Source: Gemmatimonadota bacterium
GTDB lineage: Bacteria > Latescibacterota > UBA2968 > UBA8231
Reading direction: 5' to 3'
Length of the DNA: 64,000 bases
Assembly: GCA_018673255.1 (NCBI GenBank)
Contig: JABHDC010000245.1
Coordinates: forward strand, 62,001 to 126,000
Of this stretch, positions 53,221 through 62,881 are shown one piece after another (the first letter of the stretch is position 1; each line of letters begins with the position of its first letter). The position numbers were made by a program, and so were the translations under genes. The notes under the pieces were generated by a model. That model saw only the letters and a list, made by a program, of their open reading frames with translations. It did not search any database and had not been told where the DNA came from.

Positions 53221-54468
53221 TCAGTGATCGGGCAAGCGTACGACGTATGTAGCCACTGGACGCCCATCGCCGGCCGAATCGGCGGGAGTTGCCCAGTTGC
53301 TGGCGAACAGGACGCGGCGACCATCCGGTGATGGCACGGCATGGGATTCGGCTTCGTAGTCGGTGCGTACGGCGTGGAGGTGGGCCAGACGCTTCACCAT
53401 TCCCCCGGCCAGCGCTACGGCGACGATCTCATTCCAGTAAGGTGGAAATGTGGGACCGAGGTTCTGGTAGGTGACGAAGGCCCAACCGGGCAGGCCGACA
53501 TTTCGTGTGGAAGCGTGACTGGCGTAGCCACCGTCGGTGAGGACGGTGACTCGCCCATCCCGCAGGCGTCGCATGATCACGCGTCCTTCATCCGGTGCTG
53601 ACTTCGACACCCCGACGGCCACATCTTCGCCCTCTCCATCGAGGGTCAGGTCATAATGACTGGGTCGACCGTAGGATCTCCAGCGTGCACCCATGGGCTG
53701 ACCCGCCAGATCATAGACCTGGGTCTGATCGTTGTGACCCTCCCAGTCACCATTGACGACGATATACTTCCCCGACGCCGAAGCGGAGGCCCAGTCGACG
53801 TCGACACCTGGCAAGAGAAGATCTGGGTGCTGGGTCTTGGAGTGCAGGTTGTAGGCGAAGGCGACAGTTTGCTGATCGTGGGTGCCAACCAGGACGATCA
53901 TACGACCATCGGTGGACAGATTGCCCTCCCAGGGACCGATGTGCAGATCGGCATATCCATCGAAGACCTGCAAGGTGTCGATGGCATCGGTGCGGACATT
54001 CCACAGACCCAACGTGTTGTGGTGGATGAAGACCATGTGCGATGGCCGAGAGACATGCCATCGAGCCTCGGTGAAAGACGCACGGCGTCCGAAGACCGGT
54101 TCGTAGGTCTGCCCATCGAGGAACAACATGGGTGGTGTGCCCTTGTGGCGACCCAGCAACAGCAGCGATTGATCGCAGTTCCAGGGCGAGCGCTTCGAGT
54201 AGCCGTGGCGGGCGATATCGCTCCAGACACCCTCGAGACTTGGATTGGCCCCGATGATCGAGTCGCCAGGAACCCCCGTGATGCGGGTGATCGTGGTGCC
54301 GAAGGTTGGATCGAGGATGGACTCGAGGTAGCCGGGCACGGGAATCTCGGGTATCGATCTGAGTTGCAGATCCGTGACGGGATCCGCGGCCTCACAGGCG
54401 CTGACGGTCAGAAGGCTCACACACAGGACCCACCGACAAAGGCTGTGATTCAGGCGCACGCTTACCAC
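53221..54468 (-). CDS. Predicted lipoprotein with beta-propeller-like (PD40/WD40-type) repeats
   Basis: A 415-residue precursor with a signal sequence and a lipobox (LLTVSAC near residue 25). The mature part has repeating WD40/TolB-like blades, for example NLSTDGRMIVLVGTHD, SASGKYIVVNGDWEGHNDQT and PSPDGRRVLFASNW, so a seven-bladed propeller facing the periplasm or outside is likely. No catalytic site is evident. The start overlaps the end of the large glycosidase-like gene, GTG at 54468 or 54459, without a good Shine-Dalgarno. It is the third gene of the operon that starts at 58189. Confidence 0.75.
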   Translation of the reverse strand: MVSVRLNHSLCRWVLCVSLLTVSACEAADPVTDLQLRSIPEIPVPGYLESILDPTFGTTITRITGVPGDSIIGANPSLEGVWSDIARHGYSKRSPWNCDQSLLLLGRHKGTPPMLFLDGQTYEPVFGRRASFTEARWHVSRPSHMVFIHHNTLGLWNVRTDAIDTLQVFDGYADLHIGPWEGNLSTDGRMIVLVGTHDQQTVAFAYNLHSKTQHPDLLLPGVDVDWASASASGKYIVVNGDWEGHNDQTQVYDLAGQPMGARWRSYGRPSHYDLTLDGEGEDVAVGVSKSAPDEGRVIMRRLRDGRVTVLTDGGYASHASTRNVGLPGWAFVTYQNLGPTFPPYWNEIVAVALAGGMVKRLAHLHAVRTDYEAESHAVPSPDGRRVLFASNWATPADSAGDGRPVATYVVRLPDH

Positions 54469-56852
54469 GTCTGCAGCGCCTCACGTCGCGCGGGCAGCAA
54501 CTCGGCTAACAAGTGTTCAAGCTGTTTGATCTTGGCGGCCAGGATCTGTGTCGTACCCGCGACGCCCATGTCCAGCCGCAGTCGCAAGTCGAGGAAGTCG
54601 AGGGTCTTGCCCCGCGTTTCCAGGAGTCTGAGCGCCGCTCGTGTCATGTCGAGTTCTTCGCTGGCCAGCTTCTGCATTCGATCCAGGTCGCGCAGATTCT
54701 CGACCAGATGGCCACTTCGCACCCAGCGTCGTGCAGAGAACTCGTCCACCGTGTTGCGCAGTCGCAGGAATTCTTCCACGCGTGCCGCCGACCGCCAGGT
54801 CCAGGTCAGCCACTGACTCAGGTCCAGTTCACGACGGTAGCGTGGCTGACAGGGGCCGGTCACGTGCGGGCTGGCCGCTTTCAGCGCCTGCAGGCCGGTC
54901 TCCCAATACCTGGCTTGAGCCTGCAATTCATCGAGGGCGACATCGTGCCCTTTGTTGGGGCCGCGTCGAGCGATGGCGCGGAAAAAGGGCTGGTAGTAGA
55001 AGAGCGGATCGTGCTGTACCAGGAATGTGGGGTCATCGGAGACCGAATTCTCCCAGTGCCAGTAGAAGGCACCGAAGAAGGCCGGGTCCAGATTTGCCGG
55101 TTCGATGCCCGGTGCTTTGCCAGCGCTGGCGTCGAGCACAAGAGGTTGTCCGGGGCCGATGAAGAAGGAACCCCTGTAGTAGTCGAGTTGCGGATGATGG
55201 CGGATGCCTTCAGAGAAACTCGCCCAGGCACGTCGCACATTTCTCCCCGCTGTCCGGCCGCCGAAATCGCGCTCGGCGATGGCTGTGAGGGTATGGTCGA
55301 GGTTGGCGAATTCGGTGCCTCGACCCCAGATCGACCAGTATCCGACTTCTTCTGATGGCGACTTGCACGAGCCATCGAACATCCAGCGGGAATGGATGGC
55401 GGCCGGCCGCAGCGACCGGGCATTGGCCCAGATACGCTGCTGATTCTCCAGCACGGGCAGGTAGGGCACATTGAGACACTCGATGGAGGTGTTGATCTCG
55501 AGCTTGGTGCTGAAGGGGAGACCTGCCTGGCGACACAATTGTCGTTGCCGGCGGCAGCGCTCACTCACCGTCACCTTGCTGAGGGAGTAATCCCAGCAAT
55601 CCTTGGCATAACCTGCCTCGCGCCAGTCGACGGAGTCTTTGTCGACTTCGGTCTGGAAGATGACGTGATCCGGATCCAGTGCCGCGATGTAGTCGTCCTG
55701 GTCTCGATCGCCGGACCAGTGACCGGCTGAATAGGGCCAGGTGGTCAGGCGCGCCTCCGGTTGGGCCTGGCGGATGCGGCGGGCGATGCTGTTGACCAGT
55801 TCCGCTACCACTTCGGGGCCGTGGCGTTTGCCGCAGCGTGGGCAATCAGCGGCTTGCGTCGCCGACCGCATGAAGCAGTGGTAGAATCCTTCTCCCCCGG
55901 TGATGGCGATGATCCCACCCAGTTCAGGGATCTCCTCAAACAGGGAGGCCCAACTGTCGGCGATGAACTTCCGGGTCGCTGGATCACTCGTGCACAGGGG
56001 GCGAAAGGCGCCACCGGCCTGCAACGCCCCTCGTGACCTGGGTCGTTGGCGGAAGAAGGGATCTTCCGGGGTCAGCTTGGGGTTGTAGCCCATGAGCATG
56101 ATGTGGATGCCGCGTCGTGCCGAGGCGCGGGCCAGTTGTTTGAGGCGTCGACGATTGGCCTTCGCATCCGGGTGTGCCAGTTGAGCGAAGGGACCCTCCA
56201 CGGGCAACAGGTAGTCTTCCAGGACAGTCATGACGGGTGTCGCCGTCAGACCCATGCGGGCCAGTTCGATGAAGTTGTCGTCGCGCTCCCGCCCATGAGG
56301 CCAGGCCTGCGTCGTGGAGAATCCTCCCCACAGATCGGCGCCGATGTGCAGATCCACGGTGGCCCGAATACGACGGGTTCCCAATGGCAGATGCGCATTG
56401 CGCCGCAGAGACCAGTAGTTGGACAACCACAGGCAGGCGCGCAGCAGGGCAGGCTCATTGGGTGCGGTGACTGTGATTCCGTCGCGCTCGACGTCGAGCT
56501 GGAAGCGGCTGCACCAACGGTCAGCGGGGGTCCGCCCCGGGCGCACCTGGAGCACGAGGCACGGGCTTGGGTCACCCTCTAGTCTGGCCCGGCTCAGTCG
56601 GAGTTTCAGCCCGAGTCGTTTCTTCAGGAAATGCTGCAAGTCCTCGGCGCCGGCGGTGGCAGGGCCCTGGTCGGTCACCTCGCCGACCAGGCATATCATC
56701 CAATCGGGAGACAGGGCGACCTGGCCACGACGTGGCCGTTGAAGGGCGGGTTCGATTCGTGCGTAAGGTGGGGTGCTGACGTGCTGCCAGAAGTTGGAGG
56801 CGCGCACAGCACGAACCTTGGTTCGCCATTCGCGTTCGAAGGATGGATTCAT
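54462..56852 (-). CDS. Large glycoside-hydrolase-like protein of unassigned family
   Basis: A 796-residue protein. Residues about 45-170 resemble the N-terminal domain found before the barrel of GH20/GH67-type enzymes (DLQHFLKKRLGLKLRLSRAR ... GITVTAPNEPALLRACLWLS). A TIM-barrel-like middle part follows (VDLHIGADLWGGFSTTQAW, ASARRGIHIMLMGYNPKL, GGIIAITGGEGFYHCFMRSA) with a Cys4-like knuckle beginning CPRCGKRHG, and the rest is helical. Acidic residues in EGFYH and VIFQTEVDKDSVDW are candidate catalytic or binding groups. No signal peptide is seen. The ATG overlaps the stop of the gene before it (ATGA). A carbohydrate substrate is inferred; I cannot name a family. Confidence 0.7.
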   Translation of the reverse strand: MNPSFEREWRTKVRAVRASNFWQHVSTPPYARIEPALQRPRRGQVALSPDWMICLVGEVTDQGPATAGAEDLQHFLKKRLGLKLRLSRARLEGDPSPCLVLQVRPGRTPADRWCSRFQLDVERDGITVTAPNEPALLRACLWLSNYWSLRRNAHLPLGTRRIRATVDLHIGADLWGGFSTTQAWPHGRERDDNFIELARMGLTATPVMTVLEDYLLPVEGPFAQLAHPDAKANRRRLKQLARASARRGIHIMLMGYNPKLTPEDPFFRQRPRSRGALQAGGAFRPLCTSDPATRKFIADSWASLFEEIPELGGIIAITGGEGFYHCFMRSATQAADCPRCGKRHGPEVVAELVNSIARRIRQAQPEARLTTWPYSAGHWSGDRDQDDYIAALDPDHVIFQTEVDKDSVDWREAGYAKDCWDYSLSKVTVSERCRRQRQLCRQAGLPFSTKLEINTSIECLNVPYLPVLENQQRIWANARSLRPAAIHSRWMFDGSCKSPSEEVGYWSIWGRGTEFANLDHTLTAIAERDFGGRTAGRNVRRAWASFSEGIRHHPQLDYYRGSFFIGPGQPLVLDASAGKAPGIEPANLDPAFFGAFYWHWENSVSDDPTFLVQHDPLFYYQPFFRAIARRGPNKGHDVALDELQAQARYWETGLQALKAASPHVTGPCQPRYRRELDLSQWLTWTWRSAARVEEFLRLRNTVDEFSARRWVRSGHLVENLRDLDRMQKLASEELDMTRAALRLLETRGKTLDFLDLRLRLDMGVAGTTQILAAKIKQLEHLLAELLPARREALQTW

Positions 56853-58189
56853 GCCTCGTCTTCCACGCGCAGGCGCGCATAACCGAGGGCAGGTCCATTG
56901 ATGGAGCCCACCAGGTCGATGATCGGTGAGGGTTTCGAGCCGCCCCGCACGGTGCTGGTGAGGAAGGTGCCGGCCATGGGACGCGTGAAGGGGACGTCGA
57001 TCCATTCCACAGGATCGGCGAGCTCGTGACTGAGGGCAGCCAATCGGTAGAGCGTCGAGCTGCGTTCGTCCTCGTCGGTTTCGCTGAACTGAGCCAGGAT
57101 CACCGCTCGACCGGGACTGATCTCGTGAAAGCGAGCCAGTAGTGGCTTCGGTGCCGATTCGCCCTCGCCCCACGAGGCCAGGGTCCGTCGACCGACGATC
57201 GCATCGTCGACGATGCAGGCATGCTCGAGGCTGTGGCGCACTTCGACGCCGGGGAAGAAGAGATTGCGGATGCGCGCATCCGTGGTGATCTCTACCCACA
57301 TGACGTGCACACATCCCTGGCCGTCGACCCACAGATCGCAGTTGCGGGTGGCCCCGGCGGTGGCGTCCCGGTTGGCCAGTTCCAGCCAGCCACCAAAGGG
57401 TTCGCCACTGTCAGCGGCATCGGGCAGGGGTTGCGACGAGGCGTAGAACAGGCGGCGGAAGACGTAGTCCCAGTCGCGACCGGTGATCTTCTTCTTCGCC
57501 TCTCGCCAGGCTTCAACGGGTTCAATGATATCGCCTACGCCGAGAAAGTGGGCGATGCCCTGACGCAGCTGGATGTTCGGATAACACAACCGCAGAGGCT
57601 GTGGTTTGTCGCCGCTGTCACTGTAAGGCCAGCGGATGACACCGCGGGCCGACCACTGATCCTTGTGCAGGAAGGACAGGTGGGCGATTTCGTAGCCCTC
57701 GTTCTGCATATACAGCACCTGCCCCGTGGCGCCATCGGCGACGACAGATCGATAGGAATGCTCGCGGAAAGGTGCCTCGCCGTGCCAGGCAGGAAGTTCA
57801 CCCACCGGTGCCACTTCCATATCGGCTGTGTCGAAGCGGAAGATGGTCGGTTCAGCGTCGCCGCCGTATTCGCCGGCCGGGGCCAGGGTCGGATTGGCAG
57901 ACACCAACAGGTCGTCGCCGAGCAGGACGATGGGAGAGGGTTCGCGGGTGCGACCACTGTCCCGATAGATCTCATCCCAGGTGCCACTGTCGGGTCGATG
58001 GTAGAGCACCCAACGCGTGTTGTTCAGCGGCACGTGATCGGGCAACGTCTCGAGCCCGGCGGCAAAGACTTCATCATGATGACGGACGATGACGGTGGAA
58101 CCGTGGCACCACAGCGGGCCGGCCCCATTCTCGGCCGGTTCATAGGTGGCGATGGACTCTTCGACTTCGACGTGGATGCGCAGGCTCAT
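56849..58189 (-). CDS. Uncharacterised propeller-like (sialidase-type fold) protein
   Basis: A 446-residue protein I cannot assign to a named family. Repeated strands separated by Asp/Gly turns (GSTVIVRHHDEVFAAGLETL, SPIVLLGDDLLVSANPTLAP, GATRNCDLWVDGQGCVHVMW, HACIVDDAIVGRRTLASWGE) suggest a beta-propeller of the BNR/exo-sialidase class; many Trp, Asp and Glu residues could form a sugar-binding face. No signal peptide is seen. It is the first gene of a three-gene operon and is translationally coupled to the glycosidase-like protein, so the two very likely act together. Confidence 0.65.
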   Translation of the reverse strand: MSLRIHVEVEESIATYEPAENGAGPLWCHGSTVIVRHHDEVFAAGLETLPDHVPLNNTRWVLYHRPDSGTWDEIYRDSGRTREPSPIVLLGDDLLVSANPTLAPAGEYGGDAEPTIFRFDTADMEVAPVGELPAWHGEAPFREHSYRSVVADGATGQVLYMQNEGYEIAHLSFLHKDQWSARGVIRWPYSDSGDKPQPLRLCYPNIQLRQGIAHFLGVGDIIEPVEAWREAKKKITGRDWDYVFRRLFYASSQPLPDAADSGEPFGGWLELANRDATAGATRNCDLWVDGQGCVHVMWVEITTDARIRNLFFPGVEVRHSLEHACIVDDAIVGRRTLASWGEGESAPKPLLARFHEISPGRAVILAQFSETDEDERSSTLYRLAALSHELADPVEWIDVPFTRPMAGTFLTSTVRGGSKPSPIIDLVGSINGPALGYARLRVEDEA

Positions 58190-58456
58190 TGCGGTCTCCT
58201 CGACGCTGTGGCGTCAGTAGATGGGTATCCTGGATCAGGATGGCCCTTGGTCCTTACGGGGAAGATGTACGGTCTGACGCGTGGCGCCAATCGTGGTGGT
58301 GGGTAATCACTGGTGCTTGCGGTCCGCACCCGTGCCGTCTGGCGATGGATGATCCTCCATCTCATATCCCGACCCAACAGGACAAGTAGTCGTTGACAAT
58401 GTGCCAACACTCGCTGCTGCTTAGGCGCACCCCTCAACCGCTTGAAAGAATCCTCC
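58190..58456. other. Divergent intergenic region
   Basis: 267 bases between the propeller-like gene and the DUF362 gene. TTGACA at 58393-58398 is a good -35 toward the DUF362 gene, but no convincing -10 follows at 16-18 bases. No small gene or clear hairpin is seen. Confidence 0.35.
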
Positions 58457-61400
58457 ATGGCGCTGCGTCTTCGTCTGCTGAGTGTGATCCTCGTCCTGTT
58501 GACGCTGCCTCCAGCGCAGGCAACAGACTTCCCTGTCAGTGTGGTTCCTTCCGACGACCCGGAGTTGTCGTCCCCTACAGGGCGTGATACGCCGCTGACG
58601 ACGGACCAGGTCTACGACATGACGGCGCGGGCACTGGCGTTGATCGGTGGCATGGAGTCGGTCGTTAAGGACACGGCCCGGCTGGTGGTGATCAAACCGA
58701 ACATCTCGATCGCACGGGCTTCAGGCACCGGTATCGTCACCGATGCAAGGGTCGTGCGTGCTGTGGCACTGCTCGTGCACGAGGCGTCGCCACAAGCGCG
58801 GATTCTGATCGCCGAAGGCGCCGGCGGTTGGGTGTCTCCGGCGATGGCTGACTGCAGCTTCGTCCACCTGAATCGCGGCAGCGATCGCACGGAACGGCTG
58901 CAGGATGGGTTTGAGATCGCCGGGCACCGGGCGACGGTGGCTGAACTACAGGGCCTGGGGATCGACATCGATGTGCACGATCTGAACTTCGACCTCGCCT
59001 ACAAGATGCAGGTCCCGGGGGGCGGCTTGTTGTGGGATGAATATGAACTGGCGTCGAGCATCATTGACGCGGATGTCTGGATCAATGTGCCTGTTGCCAA
59101 GACTCATGGTGCGAAGATCACGTGCTGTCTGAAGAATCACTTCGGGATCTTTCCTGGCAGGGTCTATGGCTGGAACAAGGCACGGGGTACAGAGACGCAC
59201 GAGGGCATTCCGCACTGGCCGCGGTTGATGGATGAGTCGTGGGTCGATCTGGTGCTGATGTCGCAGGTGGATCTGAATGTCGTCGACATGCTGCAGGGTA
59301 CCGAAGGGGGCGCCTTCGAGGGCACACCCAAACGATCGAACATCGTGCTGGCCGGGGCAGACCCGATCGCGACGGATCTGGTGGTGGCGCAGTTGATGGG
59401 TTTTAACCCCGATGACTTTGAGTTCGCCGATCTTGGCGCACAGCGTGGCATCGGACCCGGATCGATCGATGGTGTCGACACACGCGGTGGTGACCCGGCG
59501 GTGTTGAGCCATCGTTTCGCCAAGGCCAGTGCCGACTACGGTGGCGACTGGGGCGAACACGCTCAGTATGGCATGGGTCCCCGACGCTGGATCCTGCTGG
59601 GGCCGCTGGAGAAGGACCACGCTTTCACCGCACAACAGATCGCGGCACTGGCACCGACATCAGGTGAGAGCGACTGGTCAGAGGTCGTGTGGTTCGGTTT
59701 CGATAAGATCGATCTGGATACGCACTTCGATGATCCCGTGCAGGTCGCGGTCTATGCCTTCACCCACTTCACAATGGCCACGTCGGACTCGGTGCGTTTC
59801 TGGATCGGCTCTGATGAAGCGCTGACGGTCTGGATTGATGGAGAGCAGATCTACACCCATGAAGGGCGTCGACGTCACGATATGGGGGGCGACAAGATCC
59901 CCGGCTACGTGGAAGCCGGTGAGCATCGGCTGCTGATTCGTGCCGAGCAGGGCCGTGGCCGCTTCGACTTCTCCTTCAATGTCTGCGAGCCGATCGACGA
60001 TCTGCGTTTCGCCGGCAATCGTTACCCCGGCGTCCGCTACTACCAGGCGGGTGGTGGCCCGCCCATGGGCAGCGTGCAGGTGCAGGCCAAGCAGGCGTGG
60101 TCGCCGTGGCGGGTCGGTGGGGTGGAACAGACCTTCACGCCCGATGAGGATCCCCTCACTACATCGCGACACGCACCGGATTCGTTGCTGATCGATGCAC
60201 CTGTGGCTCGCTCCATTGCGTTGCTGGATGTCATCGCCACACAGATTCCGGGTATTCGGGTCTGGGCAGCCGATGACACGGTCACGCCGATCCTGTTCAG
60301 CGAGATCCCTTTTACGATGGGACACGTGGGGTTTGGCAAGGAGGGCTGGGAGGCGGAGTATGGCCTGCCGCTGGCCCGGTTGATGAAGTGGGCGGGCCTC
60401 TCGTACTGGCTGTCCATGGCTAATGGCGACGATGAGTCGACGAAGGTGGTCGCTGGTTGGCTGGCCCAGGGCCGAGTTCCGATCACGGGATTGCGCGGGG
60501 ATGGTTGGACACAGCTGAATGGTTATCGCAAGGACGGCGAGGCCACACTTGTGCACAGCCTGCGACCGGATACGACCGTGTGGCACGAACTCAGCAGCGA
60601 CGGCACCTGGGGCCCTCTACCTGGCAGAGACTGGCTGGAGTTGCCCGTGCTGGTCGTGGAGGCAACGAGTGACCCCTTGAGTTTCGATGATTGGGTCGAT
60701 TCCACGGCGGCAGCGACTCTGGAGTTCGCTCGTCAAGCACGGACCGAATTCGACGAGACCTGGGGAAAACGTGGCAATCCATCTGGCCTGGCCGGATGGG
60801 ATGCGTGGATGATCGAATGGGAGCGCCAGCCCTGGACGACCCAATGGGCCAGCTCGGATGAGTTGCGCAACTGGCTCGGGCGTATGGGGCGCGGTGACTA
60901 CGAATCCAAATCGATCAAGCGAGGCTTCGCTGCCCAGATGTATGAACGGGCGGCACAAGGCAGTGGCGGCGAGCGCCAGCGACTGCTGTCCGAAGCGGCC
61001 GACGCCTACACAGATGGATCCGAGGTGATGGCGCAGATCCATGCGGGGTTACCGCGGGAGCGTTCGGGTGCACTGACCGAGGAGGATTCGCTGGCCTTGG
61101 CCAGCATTGCGACACTGCAACCCCTGGCGCGCCAGGTGCGTGCAGCTGAGCGTCGGGCGTTGGGTGCACTGGCTGAATTGCTGGGTCAGGCATCGCTGCC
61201 CGAGGCGCAGGAAGACCCACTGTTACGCCGGCACGACGGGCGTGTCCTGTATCGTTGGCAGACCTCCTTCAGCAAGGGTGTCTATGACCTGAGGCTGAAG
61301 AAGAAGAAATTCACCCGCACGCTGATCAACGGCCGCGATGTAAATGACGAGGTCATCGACGTCGAACGCGGCCCACGCCGTAGGAAGGGCTGGCAGGTCG

Positions 61401-61552
61401 CACTGGAAGTCGTAGCAGGTGGTGGCCGCTATCACATCGCCCAACGGCCCACAGCTGACAACGACTGGACCCTTATCATCCGTGTCGATGATGGATGGAC
61501 GGACTACGACAATGCCACGAGTCTGGTCGTATGGGAGGTGCCGGCTCAGTAG
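58457..61552 (+). CDS. Large exported DUF362 protein with PA14-like and further domains
   Basis: A 1031-residue precursor with a signal peptide (LRLRLLSVILVLLTLPPAQA). Residues about 40-330 are a DUF362 domain (ARLVVIKPNISIARASGTGI, KTHGAKITCCLKNHFGIFPG, NIVLAGADPIATDLVVAQLM). Residues about 440-515 look like a PA14/galactose-binding-type beta domain (ALTVWIDGEQIYTHEGRRR). Residues about 600-710 have a pattern of a papain-like or C39/BtrH-like fold (GWLAQGRVPITGLRGDGW), which is tentative. The C-terminal 250 residues are helical then beta. DUF362 proteins are often near iron-sulfur clusters but no ferredoxin Cys motif is seen here. Its role is unknown; it ends by overlapping the creatininase stop tail to tail. 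Confidence 0.8.
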   Translation: MALRLRLLSVILVLLTLPPAQATDFPVSVVPSDDPELSSPTGRDTPLTTDQVYDMTARALALIGGMESVVKDTARLVVIKPNISIARASGTGIVTDARVVRAVALLVHEASPQARILIAEGAGGWVSPAMADCSFVHLNRGSDRTERLQDGFEIAGHRATVAELQGLGIDIDVHDLNFDLAYKMQVPGGGLLWDEYELASSIIDADVWINVPVAKTHGAKITCCLKNHFGIFPGRVYGWNKARGTETHEGIPHWPRLMDESWVDLVLMSQVDLNVVDMLQGTEGGAFEGTPKRSNIVLAGADPIATDLVVAQLMGFNPDDFEFADLGAQRGIGPGSIDGVDTRGGDPAVLSHRFAKASADYGGDWGEHAQYGMGPRRWILLGPLEKDHAFTAQQIAALAPTSGESDWSEVVWFGFDKIDLDTHFDDPVQVAVYAFTHFTMATSDSVRFWIGSDEALTVWIDGEQIYTHEGRRRHDMGGDKIPGYVEAGEHRLLIRAEQGRGRFDFSFNVCEPIDDLRFAGNRYPGVRYYQAGGGPPMGSVQVQAKQAWSPWRVGGVEQTFTPDEDPLTTSRHAPDSLLIDAPVARSIALLDVIATQIPGIRVWAADDTVTPILFSEIPFTMGHVGFGKEGWEAEYGLPLARLMKWAGLSYWLSMANGDDESTKVVAGWLAQGRVPITGLRGDGWTQLNGYRKDGEATLVHSLRPDTTVWHELSSDGTWGPLPGRDWLELPVLVVEATSDPLSFDDWVDSTAAATLEFARQARTEFDETWGKRGNPSGLAGWDAWMIEWERQPWTTQWASSDELRNWLGRMGRGDYESKSIKRGFAAQMYERAAQGSGGERQRLLSEAADAYTDGSEVMAQIHAGLPRERSGALTEEDSLALASIATLQPLARQVRAAERRALGALAELLGQASLPEAQEDPLLRRHDGRVLYRWQTSFSKGVYDLRLKKKKFTRTLINGRDVNDEVIDVERGPRRRKGWQVALEVVAGGGRYHIAQRPTADNDWTLIIRVDDGWTDYDNATSLVVWEVPAQ

Positions 61553-62340
61553 GGGGAGCTCGGGCTGTTTGCCCCCTTTCGGAAGGTCTCGTTCAGTGCG
61601 GGTGTGATCGTGTCCTGTTTCACGGCACGCAGCAAAGTGACAAGGCCATCGATCTCGGCTTCCAGGATCGCCTTGCCCTTTTCCGCCGTCGCCTTGCTGG
61701 CATCACCCACATACATGTTCGGATACATGGCATACCAGTCCATGGGAGAATAGGCGCCGACCTTCTTCAGTTCGGCATTCCCCCGATTGCTGGTGAAAGG
61801 TTCGGGGATATCCGCCATCTTCACATGCTCGGGTTCCAGTGCCAGCATCAGACTCGTCTCGTACTCGCAGGCGTGCCCCCGCTCATCCGTCTCCATCAGA
61901 TCCACCCAGGCATTGCTGCTTACCGGATTGGCGGCATAGACGAGGTAGTCGACATCTCGTTCGACGAGGGTCTGTACGAAGAGGGGGATGAGGTAACGAT
62001 TGCCACCGTGCCCGGAGGTGATGACGATCTTCTTGCATCCGTGCCGCGCCATCTCATCACAGACATTCTGTAGCAACTGCAGCACGAGATCGCGCTGGAC
62101 GACGATCGAGCCGGGCAGATGAGCGCCCTCGTGATTGATGCCCCAGGGATACTGCGGGAAAACGATGGCCGGTTCCTGTTCAGCAGCCTGCGAGGCGATG
62201 GTATGGGCGGCGAGCGTGTCCGTGCCCAGGGGCAGGTGGGCGCCGTGCGGTTCGATGACGCCCATGGGAATGATGCCGACACCATCACAGGCGTCGATGG
62301 CTTTCTCGAAGTCAGGGTAGGTGAGGTGTTCCCAGCGCAT
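61546..62340 (-). CDS. Creatininase-family amidohydrolase
   Basis: A 264-residue protein with the metal motifs of creatininase/creatinine amidohydrolase: GVIEPHGAHLPLGTDT, TSGHGGNRYLIP and GHACEYETSLMLA. The family cleaves cyclic or linear amides (creatinine, formamides in MftE or FAPy deformylase). No mycofactocin or riboflavin genes are near, so the substrate is open. It is 31 bases after the toxin gene, possibly on the same transcript, and overlaps the DUF362 gene by seven bases tail to tail. Confidence 0.9.
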   Translation of the reverse strand: MRWEHLTYPDFEKAIDACDGVGIIPMGVIEPHGAHLPLGTDTLAAHTIASQAAEQEPAIVFPQYPWGINHEGAHLPGSIVVQRDLVLQLLQNVCDEMARHGCKKIVITSGHGGNRYLIPLFVQTLVERDVDYLVYAANPVSSNAWVDLMETDERGHACEYETSLMLALEPEHVKMADIPEPFTSNRGNAELKKVGAYSPMDWYAMYPNMYVGDASKATAEKGKAILEAEIDGLVTLLRAVKQDTITPALNETFRKGANSPSSPY

Positions 62341-62371
62341 GGTGTGCCCTTTCGCGGATTTGTGTCATTCT

Positions 62372-62641
62372 CTACCGGTAGATTTCTCTCCGGTTGCCCA
62401 CACGCACAACGAGAATCAGAAGCCGGTCGTCCTGCACGGTGTAGATGACACGGAAATCACCCACGCGGACTCGCCAGAGATCATCCACGCCCTTCAGCTT
62501 CTCAACGCCATGGGGCCTGGGCTCGATGGCCAGCGCATCGATCGCGCCGGCGACCCGACGGCGATCCCTCGGCTGAAGCCGAGTCATCTCGCGCACGACC
62601 GACGGCTTGAGCTCAATTCGGTACGAGGGATCAGAGCCCAA
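62372..62641 (-). CDS. RelE/ParE-family toxin
   Basis: An 89-residue basic protein of the RelE fold: SYRIELKPSVVREMTRLQPR at the start and VGDFRVIYTVQDDRLLILVV with VGNRREIYR at the end, including the conserved Arg and Tyr used by mRNA-cutting RelE toxins. It overlaps the antitoxin gene by 11 bases and follows it, the standard order. Ribosome-dependent mRNA cleavage is the family activity; it has not been shown here. Confidence 0.9.
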   Translation of the reverse strand: MGSDPSYRIELKPSVVREMTRLQPRDRRRVAGAIDALAIEPRPHGVEKLKGVDDLWRVRVGDFRVIYTVQDDRLLILVVRVGNRREIYR

Positions 62642-62876
62642 GCTGCTTCTTCACCTCATCCCACGATACGGAGTCGGTCTCGGTCAATGCCTTGCGGGCT
62701 GCGTCGAGATCGACGTGGTCCTCGAGCTGTCTCAGCAAGGCGAGATCCTCCATCGGCACCAGCGCGGCCACTTCCTTACCGCGTTTCTCCAGTATGATGC
62801 GTTCGCCGGTGTAGGCGACGCGATTGAGTGCATCGCCCAATTCCTGGCGCAGTGCACTGGTGGTCAGCTTGCCCAT
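62631..62876 (-). CDS. Phd/YefM-family antitoxin
   Basis: An 81-residue protein opening MGKLTTSALRQELGDALNRV, the DNA-binding Phd/YefM domain, with GERIILEKRGKEVAALVPME, and an acidic C-terminal helix that would bind the toxin. The start at 62876 is chosen because AAAGG lies about eight bases before it; longer starts run into the operator. It should repress its own promoter through the GTAC repeats immediately upstream and neutralise the RelE-like partner. Confidence 0.9.
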   Translation of the reverse strand: MGKLTTSALRQELGDALNRVAYTGERIILEKRGKEVAALVPMEDLALLRQLEDHVDLDAARKALTETDSVSWDEVKKQLGL

Positions 62877-62881
62877 CAAGT

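Noticed and set aside
53656..54816. 386-residue plus-strand open frame
   Set aside because: Runs antisense across two real genes, the propeller lipoprotein and the glycosidase-like gene.
57221..58306. 361-residue plus-strand open frame
   Set aside because: Antisense to the propeller-like gene, which is coupled by overlap to its neighbour.
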